Shown: positions 35,003-43,687, counted from the stretch's first letter. The stretch: 64,000 nucleotides of DNA from Methylobacterium isbiliense (GCF_022179325.1 NZ_BPQQ01000037.1:1-64000), one strand, 5' to 3'. Notes: generated by a model not told the origin, from the sequence alone. Translations and numbers: made by a program.

Positions 35003-35638
35003 TCACGGCCCGGCCGCGATGATGGTCTGCGTGGTGACGACGACCCAGCCGGACCCGGCCGGCAGGATCGACAGCACGCGTCCGGCCCCGGGCAGCAGCG
35101 TGCCGGGAATGGCCTGCAGCGTGCCCTCGCCGCCCTCGATCAGCGCGACACCGCCCGCCACGCCCTTCAGCCGGTAACCGTGCCCGGCCGGTCCGGCATC
35201 GCCGCGCGGCAGAGGAGCGGTGGGCGGCGCCTCGGGCAGCGAGCCGGTGATCATCGGGTCGAGATCGGCTGGCTCGTCCGCGGCGGGCACGCCCTTCTTC
35301 CAGGCCATCGGCCCCACGCCGGCCGGCACCACGGCCCGCACCGCGTAGGGGCGAACGCCCCCGGCGATGGTCACGGCCGCGAAGCTGCCCGAGACGAGCG
35401 CGAGACCCACGACGAGGGCGAAGGCCGTCCGCTCCGCCGCCGCATCGCGCGCGCGGCGCAGCATCGCGGCGGCGGTCAGCGCCGAGTCGCGCTCCGGCGC
35501 GACGGCTCGGGCCGCCTGCGGCTTGGCCGATCGCGGCTTGGCCGATTGCGGCTTGGCCGATTGCGGCTTGGCCGCCCGGGGCGAGGGGCGGGGCTGGGGC
35601 CGGAGCGGGCGCCGTGGGGAGCGCGGAGGTGAGGACAT
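35003..35638 (-). CDS. proline/alanine-rich single-pass membrane protein
   Basis: A 211-residue protein of no recognised family. Residues 1-45 are a basic, Pro-rich cytoplasmic tail with four SAKPQ-like pentapeptides. A transmembrane helix follows at about 72-92 (ALVVGLALVSGSFAAVTIAGG), then an extracytoplasmic region ending in a small beta-rich domain (GYRLKGVAGGVALIEGGEGTLQAIPGTLLPGAGRVLSILP). The DPMITGSLPEAPP motif in the linker is common in rhizobial envelope proteins. ATG at 35638 chosen; another in-frame ATG 57 bp upstream is possible. It precedes the DUF1217 gene by 65 bp. Confidence 0.65.
   Translation of the reverse strand: MSSPPRSPRRPLRPQPRPSPRAAKPQSAKPQSAKPRSAKPQAARAVAPERDSALTAAAMLRRARDAAAERTAFALVVGLALVSGSFAAVTIAGGVRPYAVRAVVPAGVGPMAWKKGVPAADEPADLDPMITGSLPEAPPTAPLPRGDAGPAGHGYRLKGVAGGVALIEGGEGTLQAIPGTLLPGAGRVLSILPAGSGWVVVTTQTIIAAGP
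35518..35577. repeat. four 15-bp tandem repeats encoding SAKPQ units
   Basis: Four adjacent copies of GCGGCTTGGCCGAT plus one base, the last copy diverged at its end. They encode the Ser-Ala-Lys-Pro-Gln/Arg units in the cytoplasmic tail of the membrane protein. Confidence 0.85.
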
Positions 35639-35804
35639 GGCCGCCGGGACCGTGGCGCGGGGATGAAGCTGGGGATCAGCGAGGGATGAGCGCATCGGAT
35701 GAAGGTTGCGTTAACCCTGCGCGGCTACGCCTCGGGGCGAGCGACGCTGAGGGCAGCCCGCCGGCAGGGGGCAAGCGCCGCGGCGCGCAGCACGGCGGGC
35801 GGGC

Positions 35805-36104
35805 ATGGACGCGGCGACCACACAGAGGACGGAGACGGGGCGCGATCCGCTGGCCGGGCGGCGCCACCGGGTGATGCTGCAGGGCCGCGCCCAGGTCGGC
35901 CCCGATCACTTGCTCCCGTGCGTGGTGCGCGACCTGTCCCGCGCGGGGGCCAAGATCCGCATCGACCGCGACCTGCCGCTGCCGGACCGCTTCGCCCTCT
36001 ACATCGCCGGGCACGATCTGCGGAGCGTCTCGGCGGCCTTGCGCTGGCGGCGGGGGGATTTCGCGGGCGTGGCCTTCGCGGAACCGGCCGAAGGCGGAGC
36101 CTGA
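35805..36104 (+). CDS. PilZ domain protein
   Basis: A 99-residue stand-alone PilZ domain, a c-di-GMP receptor fold. It has basic residues in RRHRVMLQGRA corresponding to the RxxxR region and VRDLSRAGAKI matching the (D/N)xSxxG motif, then the beta-barrel ending in FAGVAFAEP. It lies inside the flagellar block on the opposite strand, between ftcR (convergent, 12 bp) and the Pro-rich membrane protein (divergent). It may therefore adjust motility or surface behaviour in response to c-di-GMP (inference). A TTAACCCT motif lies upstream at 35711. Confidence 0.87.
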   Translation: MDAATTQRTETGRDPLAGRRHRVMLQGRAQVGPDHLLPCVVRDLSRAGAKIRIDRDLPLPDRFALYIAGHDLRSVSAALRWRRGDFAGVAFAEPAEGGA

Positions 36105-36116
36105 GAGCACCGGGCG

Positions 36117-36797
36117 TCAGCCGACGAAGCTGTAGCCGACCATGCGCTTGGCATCGATCGGGTCGCGGCCGAGCCGCATCCGCAGCTTCTTGCGCAGCTT
36201 GCTGACGTGGCCCTCGACCACGCTCTCCTCGACGTCGCTCGCGAGGTCGCCGTAGACCGCCGCGAAGATCTGGCTCTTGGTCAGCCAGCGGCCGCGGTTG
36301 CGGGCGAGGTATTCGAGGATGTGGCGCTCGCGCCGGGGCAGCATCATGCTGTTGCCGTCGATCTCGGGGTCGCGGCCGTCGAAATGGACCACGAGGCGCT
36401 CGGCCTGCTGCGGGGCCGCCGCCCGCATCTCGGCCCGGTTCATGCGGCGGCGGATCGCCTCGGCCCGGGCGAGGATCTCGCGCACATGCACGGGGCGGCG
36501 CACCACGTCGTCGATGCCGGCGGTGAAGAGGTCGAGGGTCTGGGCGAGGGAGCGCGTCTCGCTGAGCGCGATGATCGGGGCCTGGCTCAGCCGGCGGATC
36601 GTCGCCGTGTGGGCGGCGCGCTCACCGCACTCGCCGAGCAGGAACCCGTCGACACCCCCGATGTCGCTCTCGGCATGCTCGCCGAGCCATGCGCCGAACT
36701 CGCCCGCGCCCACGCCGCGCGACGCCACGCCCTGTTCGCTGAAGCCCGCCACGTATTCAGCGGCAACACCCTGCCGCTCATCGACGACGATGTACAT
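36117..36797 (-). CDS. ftcR: flagellar transcriptional regulator FtcR (OmpR-like, degenerate receiver)
   Basis: A 226-residue orphan OmpR-family regulator matching FtcR/Rem-type activators of rhizobial flagellar genes. The N-terminal receiver-like domain starts YIVVDERQGVAAEYVAGF; the C-terminal winged helix is about residues 140-226 (MMLPRRERHILEYLARNRGRWLTKSQIFAAVYG, ESVVEGHVSKLRKKLRMRLG). The phosphoacceptor position reads Gly (VDGFLLGE) and the conserved Lys is Arg (VVRRPVHVREIL), so classical phosphorylation is unlikely. It lies directly upstream of the flagellar genes in their direction of transcription. A CtrA-type box is found 190 bp before its start. Confidence 0.92.
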   Translation of the reverse strand: MYIVVDERQGVAAEYVAGFSEQGVASRGVGAGEFGAWLGEHAESDIGGVDGFLLGECGERAAHTATIRRLSQAPIIALSETRSLAQTLDLFTAGIDDVVRRPVHVREILARAEAIRRRMNRAEMRAAAPQQAERLVVHFDGRDPEIDGNSMMLPRRERHILEYLARNRGRWLTKSQIFAAVYGDLASDVEESVVEGHVSKLRKKLRMRLGRDPIDAKRMVGYSFVG

Positions 36798-37441
36798 TCC
36801 CGCTGCCCCCTAGGCATCGACGAGATTTGTGAAGTCTCCGGATCCTCGCCTGTTGTTCGGCGCTGATGGGTCCGGAGGAAGGACGACGCGCGGACCCGCT
36901 CCGATGCCGGCCTGCACCTGTCGAAACCTTCAGGAGGGGCGGCGGCGCGCGGGTTAGCGCGACGCTTCCCTGTTTCGCGTGGCGTGGTTAATTAATGGTT
37001 AACGCTGTGGCGGCGGGCTTAACGGCCGCGACGAACAGCAGTCCCGTGGCTGCGCGGTGCCGCGGGGCCACCAGCAGATGCCGCCGATCTGACGCAGGGA
37101 CGGCGCCTGCCCGTGGATCCGGATAGGCAGCGCGGGACAAGCAGACGCATCGATTGGTATCGAGACCGCATTAGGCCCAGTCGCATGCGCCGAAAGACTT
37201 AGATCAGGAGGCTTAGGAGTGGCGGAATCTTGCCGCGCAAGGTCGCCTCTTCATGCGCCGCCGAGCGCACCCGTCGTCCGGTCGGCGAGGCCGCACGACC
37301 GCGATCCGATCGCAGCCGGTGGGAGACAAGGCGCGAGGGGGAGGGATGCGGCCTGCCGCGATGGTGCCGGCTCGCGAGGGGCGCCCGTGCGGACGCGGCT
37401 GCCGGGAGAGGAACGGACGTGAGAGGCGAAGCGCGGCCCGA
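36798..37441. other. 644-bp non-coding region upstream of ftcR
   Basis: Overlapping frames here (for example 37253-37792 on the plus strand) are compositionally random and resemble no protein. The part at 36960-37010 is unusually AT-rich and holds the CtrA-type site. No tRNA or clear small RNA was recognised. The region probably carries the ftcR promoter and leader. Confidence 0.6.
36988..37002 (-). promoter_or_regulatory. CtrA-type binding box upstream of ftcR
   Basis: On the minus strand the sequence reads TTAACCATTAATTAA, which is TTAA-N7-TTAA, the full CtrA consensus, and includes the TTAACCAT half-site. It lies 190 bp upstream of the ftcR start codon in an AT-rich island within otherwise 70% G+C DNA. 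CtrA is the alphaproteobacterial cell-cycle regulator that often heads the flagellar hierarchy. Binding is inferred from the motif. Confidence 0.6.
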
Positions 37442-37747
37442 TCAGGGCGTCTTCTGCCAGCCGCTTCGGCCCTCGCCGAGGCCGTGCATGCGGTAGTGCA
37501 CCAGCGGGTTGATGCCCGCCGCCGCCACGTCCGGATTGGCCGAGAGATAGCCCGTCGTGCTGAACTGCGCCGAGGGGTCGCGCCCCTCCTTCCAGCCGAA
37601 GACCAGATAATGCTCCAGCGGGTCGCAGCCGTGCGCCGCAACGTCCGGATAGGTGTCGAGATAGTAGACCGGGTCGAAGCCGCCCATCGCCCAGGAGGCG
37701 CGGAACGGCGCGGGAGATTTCGGCTTGCGGCCCAACAGGGAGATCAT
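37442..37747 (-). CDS. small protein with two YPDV-type repeats
   Basis: A 101-residue protein made of two copies of a roughly 35-residue unit: FDPVYYLDTYPDVAAHGCDPLEHYLVFGWKEGRDPS (about 24-59) and the more diverged FSTTGYLSANPDVAAAGINPLVHYRMHGLGEGRSG (about 62-96). Such units are known mainly as modules attached to glycosyltransferases and large secreted or Ca-binding proteins. A protein made only of two units is a stand-alone form. No signal peptide is obvious. Function unknown. ATG at 37747. Confidence 0.7.
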   Translation of the reverse strand: MISLLGRKPKSPAPFRASWAMGGFDPVYYLDTYPDVAAHGCDPLEHYLVFGWKEGRDPSAQFSTTGYLSANPDVAAAGINPLVHYRMHGLGEGRSGWQKTP

Positions 37748-38020
37748 CGGCTCTCTTTCATCCGGCTGTGCAGTCTAGCCCCGACTGGCTGAACGGGCTC
37801 TGACTGAGGGCGCCCGGTCCCGCCGCGAAGCCATGCGATTCGCATTCACCCCCGCCATCACCCTAGGGCAGCAGCGGGCGGTACGCCATACGCACAAAGG
37901 ACGCGCCGCCACGGCCCGATCCCTCGGTTCGATTCTTCCCTGCGCCCCGAGCCGTGCCGTGCCATTGCGGCCGGGTTGAGGCGGATGGAGGGGCGGTTCA
38001 TGCGTCGCGGGGCGGGGCCG

Positions 38021-39346
38021 TCAGGTGGGCGGCGTGCCGTTGGCGGTCAGGACCGCACCGGCGAGGTAGAGCGAGCCGCAGATCAGCACGCGGGGCGGGC
38101 GCTCCCAGGCCCGGTTCTCCAGGGCCACGAGGGCGGCCTCGATGCTGGGGGCGGTCTCCGCCGCGAGGCCGACGGAGGCGGCGATCGCCGCGACCTCCTC
38201 GGCCGGGCGGGCGGCGATCTGGCTGCCGATCGGCACCGCGACGACGAAACGGGCAAGGCCCACGAAGTTGCGCAGGAAACCCTCCGCATCCTTGGTGCCG
38301 AGAAGCCCCGTCACGAGGACGAGGGGCGCATCGCCCCGCTCCTGCAGGTCGGCCATCGCGGCGGCGAGGATGCGCCCGCCATCGACGTTGTGGCCGCCGT
38401 CGAGCCAGAGTTCGGCGCCGGCCGGCATCAGGCCGGCGAGGCGTCCGCGGCTCAGGCGCTGCAGGCGACCCGGCCAATCCACCTGCGTCAGGCCGGTCTC
38501 GTAGGCCGCGGTGCCGAGATCGCCGAACCCGGCCGCGCGCAGCGCCGCGATCGCCGTGCCCGCGTTGACGATCTGATGGCGTCCGGCGAGGCGGGGGCGG
38601 GGCAGGTCGAGCAGGCCGTCCTCGTCCTGGTAGACGAGCCGTCCGCGCTCCTCGTGCACCGAGAAGTCCTGGTTGCCGACCAGCACCGGCCCGGCCCGCA
38701 CCGCCTCGGCGCGGGCGCAGAGCACCCGGTCGGCTTCCGCGTAGTCCTGCGGGGCGATCACGGCCGGGCAGCCGCGCTTGAAGATGCCGGCCTTCTCGGT
38801 CGCGACCGCCTCGACCGTGTCGCCGAGATACTCGGCGTGGTCGCGCCCGATCGGCGTCACCACGGCGGCGGCCGGGGTGTCGATCACGTTCGTGGCATCC
38901 ACCCGTCCCCCGAGCCCGACCTCCAACAGCAGCACGTCCGCCGGGCACTCGGCGAACAGCAGCAGGGCGGCCGCGGTGGTGATCTCGAACACGGTGATCG
39001 GCTCGCCCCCGTTGGCCGCCTCGCAGCGCGCGAAGGCCTCGGCGAGCCGGTCCTCGGCGACGAAGCGGCCCCCGCCGACCCGGCCCAGGCGGATGCGTTC
39101 GTGGAAGCGCACGAGGTGCGGCGAGGTATAGACGTGGGCGGCCAGCCCGCCCGCCTCCAGGATCGCCCGCATGGTGGCGATGGTCGACCCCTTGCCGTTG
39201 GTGCCCGCCACGTGGATGACCGGCGGCAGCCGCCGCTCCGGGTGCCCGAGCGCCGCGAGCAGCCGCTGGATGCGGCCGAGCGACAGGTCGATCGTGCGCG
39301 GGTGAAGGGCCAGGAAGCGCGCCATGAGCGCGTCGGAGGACTCCAT
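38021..39346 (-). CDS. folC: bifunctional folylpolyglutamate/dihydrofolate synthase
   Basis: ATP-dependent ligase adding glutamate to dihydropteroate and folates (cytoplasm). The 441-residue Mur-ligase-fold protein has the P-loop HVAGTNGKGSTIATM, the Omega-loop region YTSPHLVRFHERIRLG, VLLLEVGLGGRVDATNVI, GRDHAEYLG and GHNVDGGR. It lies downstream of accD in the trpA-accD-folC order common in alphaproteobacteria, although a 254-bp gap separates it from accD, so it may have its own promoter. Confidence 0.95.
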   Translation of the reverse strand: MESSDALMARFLALHPRTIDLSLGRIQRLLAALGHPERRLPPVIHVAGTNGKGSTIATMRAILEAGGLAAHVYTSPHLVRFHERIRLGRVGGGRFVAEDRLAEAFARCEAANGGEPITVFEITTAAALLLFAECPADVLLLEVGLGGRVDATNVIDTPAAAVVTPIGRDHAEYLGDTVEAVATEKAGIFKRGCPAVIAPQDYAEADRVLCARAEAVRAGPVLVGNQDFSVHEERGRLVYQDEDGLLDLPRPRLAGRHQIVNAGTAIAALRAAGFGDLGTAAYETGLTQVDWPGRLQRLSRGRLAGLMPAGAELWLDGGHNVDGGRILAAAMADLQERGDAPLVLVTGLLGTKDAEGFLRNFVGLARFVVAVPIGSQIAARPAEEVAAIAASVGLAAETAPSIEAALVALENRAWERPPRVLICGSLYLAGAVLTANGTPPT

Positions 39347-39600
39347 CGGTCGGTCTGTCTCGCAGCTATCGGGGTGCGCGTAGCAGTCGTCCTGCCGAAC
39401 GGAACAGACTTGCCCCCCTTCAGCAAGCCCGACCTGAGGGCGTGGATGCGGCCGGCCGGCGAATGGCGGCCACGACCGTCGTGCCGGTCGCTTCTGCCGT
39501 CAGCGTCGTCCTCTCGTCGTGCACCGCGGTCCGACGTTTCCGTTCCTCGGCGGTCACGCACCCGCCCCTTGCCGCGTCGTCTCCGGCGGTCCTCATTCCC

Positions 39601-40500
39601 TCACGCCGGCAGCGGCTCCGCCGCCACCGCCGCATCCGCCGGCGCCTGCATCAGCAGCCCGCACAGCCGCGCGATCGTCGCGCGCAGGTCCCGGCGGTGC
39701 ACGACCTGATCGATCATGCCGTGCTCCTTCAGGTACTCGGCGCGCTGGAACCCGTCCGGCAGCTTCTCGCGGATCGTCTGCTCGATGACGCGCGGTCCCG
39801 CAAAGCCGATGAGGGCGCCGGGCTCGGCGAGATGGATGTCGCCCAGCATCGCGTAGGAGGCCGTGACGCCGCCCGTGGTCGGGTTCGTCATCACCACGAG
39901 GTAGGGCAGGCGCGCGGCGTTGAGGCGCCGCACCGCCACGGTCGTGCGCGGCATCTGCATCAGCGACAGGATGCCCTCCTGCATGCGCGCCCCGCCCGAG
40001 GCCGCGAACAGCACGTAGGGCGTGCGCTTGTCCAGCGCGGTCTCGGCGCCGCGCACGAACGCCTCGCCCGCCGCCATGCCGAGCGAGCCGCCCATGAAGC
40101 CGAAATCCTGCACGGCGAGCGTCATCGGCAGGCCGCTGACGCGGCCGAAGCCGATCTTGAACGCGTCGGCCATGCCGGTCTTGGCGCGGGCGTCCTTGAG
40201 GCGGTCGACGTAGCGCTTCTCGTCGCGGAACTTCAGCGGATCGGTCGCCACCTCGGGCAGCGGCACGTCGAGCCACGTGCCCTGGTCGAACATCATCTTG
40301 AGCCGCTGCTGGGCGGTCATCCGCAGGTGGTGCTCGGAGCCCGGTATCACGAAATGGTTGGCCTCCACCTCCTTGTGGAAGACCATCTGCCCCGTCTCCG
40401 GGCATTTCACCCAGAGGTTCTCGGGGGTCTCGCGCTTGAACAGCGTCTTGATCCTCGGACGCACGACCTCCGAGATCCAGTTCATCGGCTCGACCTTCAT
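39601..40500 (-). CDS. accD: acetyl-CoA carboxylase carboxyltransferase subunit beta
   Basis: Beta subunit of the carboxyltransferase half-reaction that makes malonyl-CoA for fatty acids. The 299-residue crotonase-fold product has [35 protein letters not shown] and [23 protein letters not shown]. The usual N-terminal four-Cys zinc ribbon is degenerate: only one Cys remains ([23 protein letters not shown]). A start six codons later (MNWISEV) is possible. It begins 10 bp after the trpA stop and is co-transcribed with it. Confidence 0.95.
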   Translation of the reverse strand: MKVEPMNWISEVVRPRIKTLFKRETPENLWVKCPETGQMVFHKEVEANHFVIPGSEHHLRMTAQQRLKMMFDQGTWLDVPLPEVATDPLKFRDEKRYVDRLKDARAKTGMADAFKIGFGRVSGLPMTLAVQDFGFMGGSLGMAAGEAFVRGAETALDKRTPYVLFAASGGARMQEGILSLMQMPRTTVAVRRLNAARLPYLVVMTNPTTGGVTASYAMLGDIHLAEPGALIGFAGPRVIEQTIREKLPDGFQRAEYLKEHGMIDQVVHRRDLRATIARLCGLLMQAPADAAVAAEPLPA

Positions 40501-40510
40501 GGCCGCCTCC

Positions 40511-41359
40511 TCACGCCGCCTGTCCGCTGGTTGCCTGGCGCACGCCCAGGGCGAGGTCGCGCACGAGCGCCGTCACCGCCGAGACGCTGCCGGAGGTCGC
40601 CCGGCCGTCGAGGTCGAGGGAGCGGGCGAGCGCATCGACGAGGGCCGAGCCCACCACCACGCCGTCGGCCGAGCGGGCGATGGCCGCCGCGTGCGCGCCG
40701 GTCTTGACGCCGAAGCCGACGACCACCGGCAGGTCGGTCTGCGCGCGGATGCGGGCGACCGCCTCCGCCACCTCGCTGAAGTCGGGGGTCGCCGAGCCGG
40801 TGATGCCGGTGATGGACACGTAATAGACGAAGCCCGCGGTGTTCGCGAGGACCGCCGGCAGGCGCCGCGCATCCGTGGTCGGCGTGGCGAGGCGGATGAA
40901 GGCGAGGCCGGCCGCCCGGGTCGGCAGGCACAGCTCGTCGTCCTCCTCGGGCGGCAGATCGACGACGATGAGCCCGTCGATGCCGGCCGCCAGCGCATCC
41001 GCGAGGAAGCGGTCGACGCCGTAAGTGTAGAGCGGGTTGTAGTAGCCCATCAGGATCAGCGGCGTGTCCCGGTTCTCCTCCCGGAAGCGGCGCACGAGAT
41101 CGAGGGTCCTGGCCACGGTCTGGCCGGCCTTGAGCGCCCGCAGGCCCGCCGCCTGGATCGCCGGCCCGTCCGCCATCGGATCGGTGAAGGGCAGGCCGAA
41201 CTCGACGATGTCCGCTCCCGCCGCGGGCAGCGCCCGCAGCAGGGCGAGCGAGGTCTCGGGGTCGGGATCCCCGGCCATCACGTAGGTGACGAGGGCGGCG
41301 CGCCCTTCCGTGCGGCAGCGGGCGAAGGCGTCGGCGAGGCGGGTGGTCATCTCATGCAT
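40511..41359 (-). CDS. trpA: tryptophan synthase alpha chain
   Basis: Cleaves indole-3-glycerol phosphate to indole and glyceraldehyde 3-phosphate. The 282-residue TIM barrel has the catalytic region [20 protein letters not shown] (Glu and Asp), [25 protein letters not shown] and the phosphate site [12 protein letters not shown]. The partner trpB, normally immediately upstream, is absent; the neighbour is an ABC transporter ATPase. The alpha chain must pair with a TrpB encoded elsewhere. Confidence 0.96.
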   Translation of the reverse strand: MHEMTTRLADAFARCRTEGRAALVTYVMAGDPDPETSLALLRALPAAGADIVEFGLPFTDPMADGPAIQAAGLRALKAGQTVARTLDLVRRFREENRDTPLILMGYYNPLYTYGVDRFLADALAAGIDGLIVVDLPPEEDDELCLPTRAAGLAFIRLATPTTDARRLPAVLANTAGFVYYVSITGITGSATPDFSEVAEAVARIRAQTDLPVVVGFGVKTGAHAAAIARSADGVVVGSALVDALARSLDLDGRATSGSVSAVTALVRDLALGVRQATSGQAA

Positions 41360-41432
41360 CCTCGGGCGTCCCGGGCGGTCCGGCCCGTCGTGGGACCGCC
41401 GGAGCGGCCGGGCAGCACGCCGCGCTACACCA

Positions 41433-42383
41433 TCAGGCGCGCGAGGTGAAGCCGGCGGACTCCCGCACCGCGGCGCGGACCCCCTCGAGGGTCAGGACGC
41501 CCTCCGCGCCCTCGACCGACACCGCCGCGGCCCCGCTGGTCATGAGGGCGGACAGGGCGTCCTTCAGCGAGGCGTCGGCGGGCAGGGGCGGCGCGTCCGC
41601 CGGCAGTCCCGCCCGGCAGGCCGTGCGGGCCGGGATCAGCGCCAGCCGCCGCAGCAGCCGGTCGCCGCCCACGAACTCCGCCGCGAAGGCGTCGGCCGGG
41701 CGGGCGAGCAGGCCCTCCGGCGTGTCGGCCTGGACGAGGCGGCCGGCCCGCATCAGCGCGACGCGATCGCCCATGCGCAAGGCCTCGTCGATGTCGTGCG
41801 TCACCATCAGGACGGTCTTGCCGAGCCGGCGCAGGATCGCGCGGATCTCGCCCTGCAGGCGCCCGCGCACCAGCGGATCGACCGCCCCGAACGGCTCGTC
41901 CATCAGCAGCACCGGCGGATCGGCCGCGAGCGCCCGCGCCACCCCGACACGCTGACGCTGGCCGCCCGAGAGCGCGTCCGGCCGCCGGTCGCGGAAGAGG
42001 GCGGGGTCGAGGCCGACGAGGTCGAGCATCGCGTCGACCCGCTCGGCGATGCGCCGCGCCGGCCAGCCCAGCAGGCGCGGCACCGTCGCGACGTTCTGGG
42101 CGACGCTGTAATGGGGAAACAGCCCGATTCCCTGCAGGACGTAGCCGATGCGGCGGCGAAGCCGGATCGGGTCGAGCCCCGCCACGTCCTCGCCCGCGAC
42201 CCGCACCCGCCCGGCGCTCGGCGCGACGAGGCGGTTGACCATGCGCAGCGTCGTCGACTTGCCGCAGCCCGAGGGGCCGATGAGGATGCAGGTGGTCCCC
42301 TCGGCGACCGTTAGGTCGAACCCGTCGACCACCGGCCGCTCGACCCCCGGATAGGTCTTGGCGACGTCCTCGAAGCGGATCAT
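41433..42383 (-). CDS. ABC transporter ATP-binding protein, glycine-betaine/OpuC-like
   Basis: A 316-residue ABC ATPase with Walker [15 protein letters not shown]-loop [14 protein letters not shown], signature [15 protein letters not shown], Walker [15 protein letters not shown] and H-loop VTHDIDEAL. The [21 protein letters not shown] stretch and the C-terminal extension (about residues 235-316, CBS-like [22 protein letters not shown]) match importers of glycine betaine, choline or related quaternary amines. No permease or binding protein is adjacent, so it is an orphan ATPase here. The gene after it on this strand is trpA. Confidence 0.88.
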   Translation of the reverse strand: MIRFEDVAKTYPGVERPVVDGFDLTVAEGTTCILIGPSGCGKSTTLRMVNRLVAPSAGRVRVAGEDVAGLDPIRLRRRIGYVLQGIGLFPHYSVAQNVATVPRLLGWPARRIAERVDAMLDLVGLDPALFRDRRPDALSGGQRQRVGVARALAADPPVLLMDEPFGAVDPLVRGRLQGEIRAILRRLGKTVLMVTHDIDEALRMGDRVALMRAGRLVQADTPEGLLARPADAFAAEFVGGDRLLRRLALIPARTACRAGLPADAPPLPADASLKDALSALMTSGAAAVSVEGAEGVLTLEGVRAAVRESAGFTSRA

Positions 42384-42399
42384 GCCCGCGGGCGGCGCC

Positions 42400-42702
42400 T
42401 CAGCACCCGGAGCAGATCGAGCCGAGAGTGCGCTTCATGCGCTTGTCCCAGGCCTTGTCGCGGTCGGCGGCCTTGCGGGCCGCGGCGGCCGCCTCCTTGT
42501 TCGCGGCGTCCCGGCTGGCGCTCGCCTGCGCCGGGCTCGGATTCGCCGGAACGGTGTCAGGGCGCGGCTGGCGGCGGCCCGTCGCGGCCGGGGCGGGCGG
42601 CTGCGTGAGGCCCGGCGGGCTCTCGGGCGTCGGCTGCTGCGCATGGACGGGGCCCGGCAGGGCCGCGAGCCCGAGGGCGGCTGTGGCGAGGAGGTGACGC
42701 AT
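42400..42702 (-). CDS. small exported hypothetical protein
   Basis: A 100-residue product with a signal peptide (HLLATAALGLAALPGPVHAQ), a Pro-rich mature part, a charged helix (SRDAANKEAAAAARKAADRDKAWDKRMKRTL) and a terminal CSGC. Family not recognised. It ends 16 bp before the ABC ATPase start and may be co-transcribed with it. Confidence 0.6.
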   Translation of the reverse strand: MRHLLATAALGLAALPGPVHAQQPTPESPPGLTQPPAPAATGRRQPRPDTVPANPSPAQASASRDAANKEAAAAARKAADRDKAWDKRMKRTLGSICSGC

Positions 42703-42752
42703 GGTCTCGGTGTCTTCGTCGGGCGGAGTGCCGCGGAACGGTCGCGCGCATC

Positions 42753-43655
42753 CTATCGGGCTGCGGCCCTGAGGGCCAGCGGCGGCCCCGCCTCGGCCGG
42801 GCCCGCCGGACCGGCGAACAACCCTTCGATCCAGGCCGCCACCGCGCGCACCGCGGGCGCCTCGGCATCCTCCGGGTGGCCGATGAGGTAGACCGGCCGG
42901 CTCACCGCCGGCCCGTTCCCGAGGCGCTGCAGGCGGGAATCGCGGGCCGCCATCACGTCGGGGAGCACGCTGCGCACCCCGCCCGCCAGCGCGAGGCGGC
43001 GCAGGGTCTCCAAGCGCGAGGCGCGGTGCCGCGGCCCGGGCCGGCCCGCCTGACGCTCGGCATGGCGGACCTCCGGGAGGTGGCCCTGCGCCGCGTCGAG
43101 GGCGGCCCAGGGCAGACGCTCCGGCGCCGCTGCGCCGGCCGCCGCATAGACGCCGTAGTCGAGCCGGCCGATCTCGCGGGCGCCCGCATGGGGCGCGGAG
43201 AGCGGCCCGAGCCGCACCGCGAGGTCGGCCTCCCGGCGGGTGAGGCTGAGGTTGCGGTCCTCGGCGATCAGTTCGAGGCCGAGGGCGGGCCGGTCGGCGA
43301 CGAGGCGCGGCATCGCGGGGGCGAGCAGGTGGTCGCACAGCACCGCCACCGCGGTCACGCGCACCACGCGCCAGCCCGGGCCGTCCGGCGACTCCGGGTC
43401 GCGGCGCAGGGCCGCGCCGGCCTCGCGCAAGGCCCGCTCGGCCGTCTCCAGGCCCGGCAGGAGGTCGCGGCAGGCCTGGGTCGGGACGAGCAGCCCGCCG
43501 GCGCGGCCGAGGAGCGGCCGCCCGAGATCCGCCTCCAGCCGCCGCACCCGCCGCCCGGCGGTCGTCGCATCGACGCCGAGCAGCGCCGCGGCCGCCGACA
43601 GCCGCCCGGTCCGCGCCACCGCGAGCAGCGTCCGCCACGCCTCCCAATCCTCCAT
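42753..43655 (-). CDS. LysR-family transcriptional regulator
   Basis: A 300-residue regulator. The N-terminal winged helix is DWEAWRTLLAVARTGRLSAAAALLGVDATTAGRRVRRLEADLG (about residues 3-45), followed by a LysR substrate-binding domain. The start at 43655 (MEDWEAW) is chosen over an ATG nine codons upstream because HTH alignment begins there. It is divergent from an isochorismatase-family hydrolase gene, with a palindrome in between, the classical arrangement for a LysR regulator and its target. The inducer is unknown. Confidence 0.88.
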   Translation of the reverse strand: MEDWEAWRTLLAVARTGRLSAAAALLGVDATTAGRRVRRLEADLGRPLLGRAGGLLVPTQACRDLLPGLETAERALREAGAALRRDPESPDGPGWRVVRVTAVAVLCDHLLAPAMPRLVADRPALGLELIAEDRNLSLTRREADLAVRLGPLSAPHAGAREIGRLDYGVYAAAGAAAPERLPWAALDAAQGHLPEVRHAERQAGRPGPRHRASRLETLRRLALAGGVRSVLPDVMAARDSRLQRLGNGPAVSRPVYLIGHPEDAEAPAVRAVAAWIEGLFAGPAGPAEAGPPLALRAAAR

Positions 43656-43673
43656 GCTCCCTCTCCGCCAGCC

Positions 43674-43687
43674 CTGCATCAATGCAG
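43674..43687. promoter_or_regulatory. palindromic operator candidate between LysR and isochorismatase genes
   Basis: CTGCAT-CA-ATGCAG, a perfect 6-bp inverted repeat with a 2-bp spacer. A further CTGCAT half-site at 43696-43701 and an AAATGCAC at 43721-43728 suggest a multi-site LysR-type operator. Confidence 0.5.

Noticed and set aside
35518-35577. Possible CRISPR-like array
   Set aside because: The 15-bp units are contiguous, have no spacers and encode a pentapeptide repeat.
37213-37792. Several 60-180 codon frames in the gap before ftcR
   Set aside because: They overlap each other on both strands, have skewed Arg/Pro/Ala content and no ribosome-binding site; only the YPDV-repeat gene is convincing.
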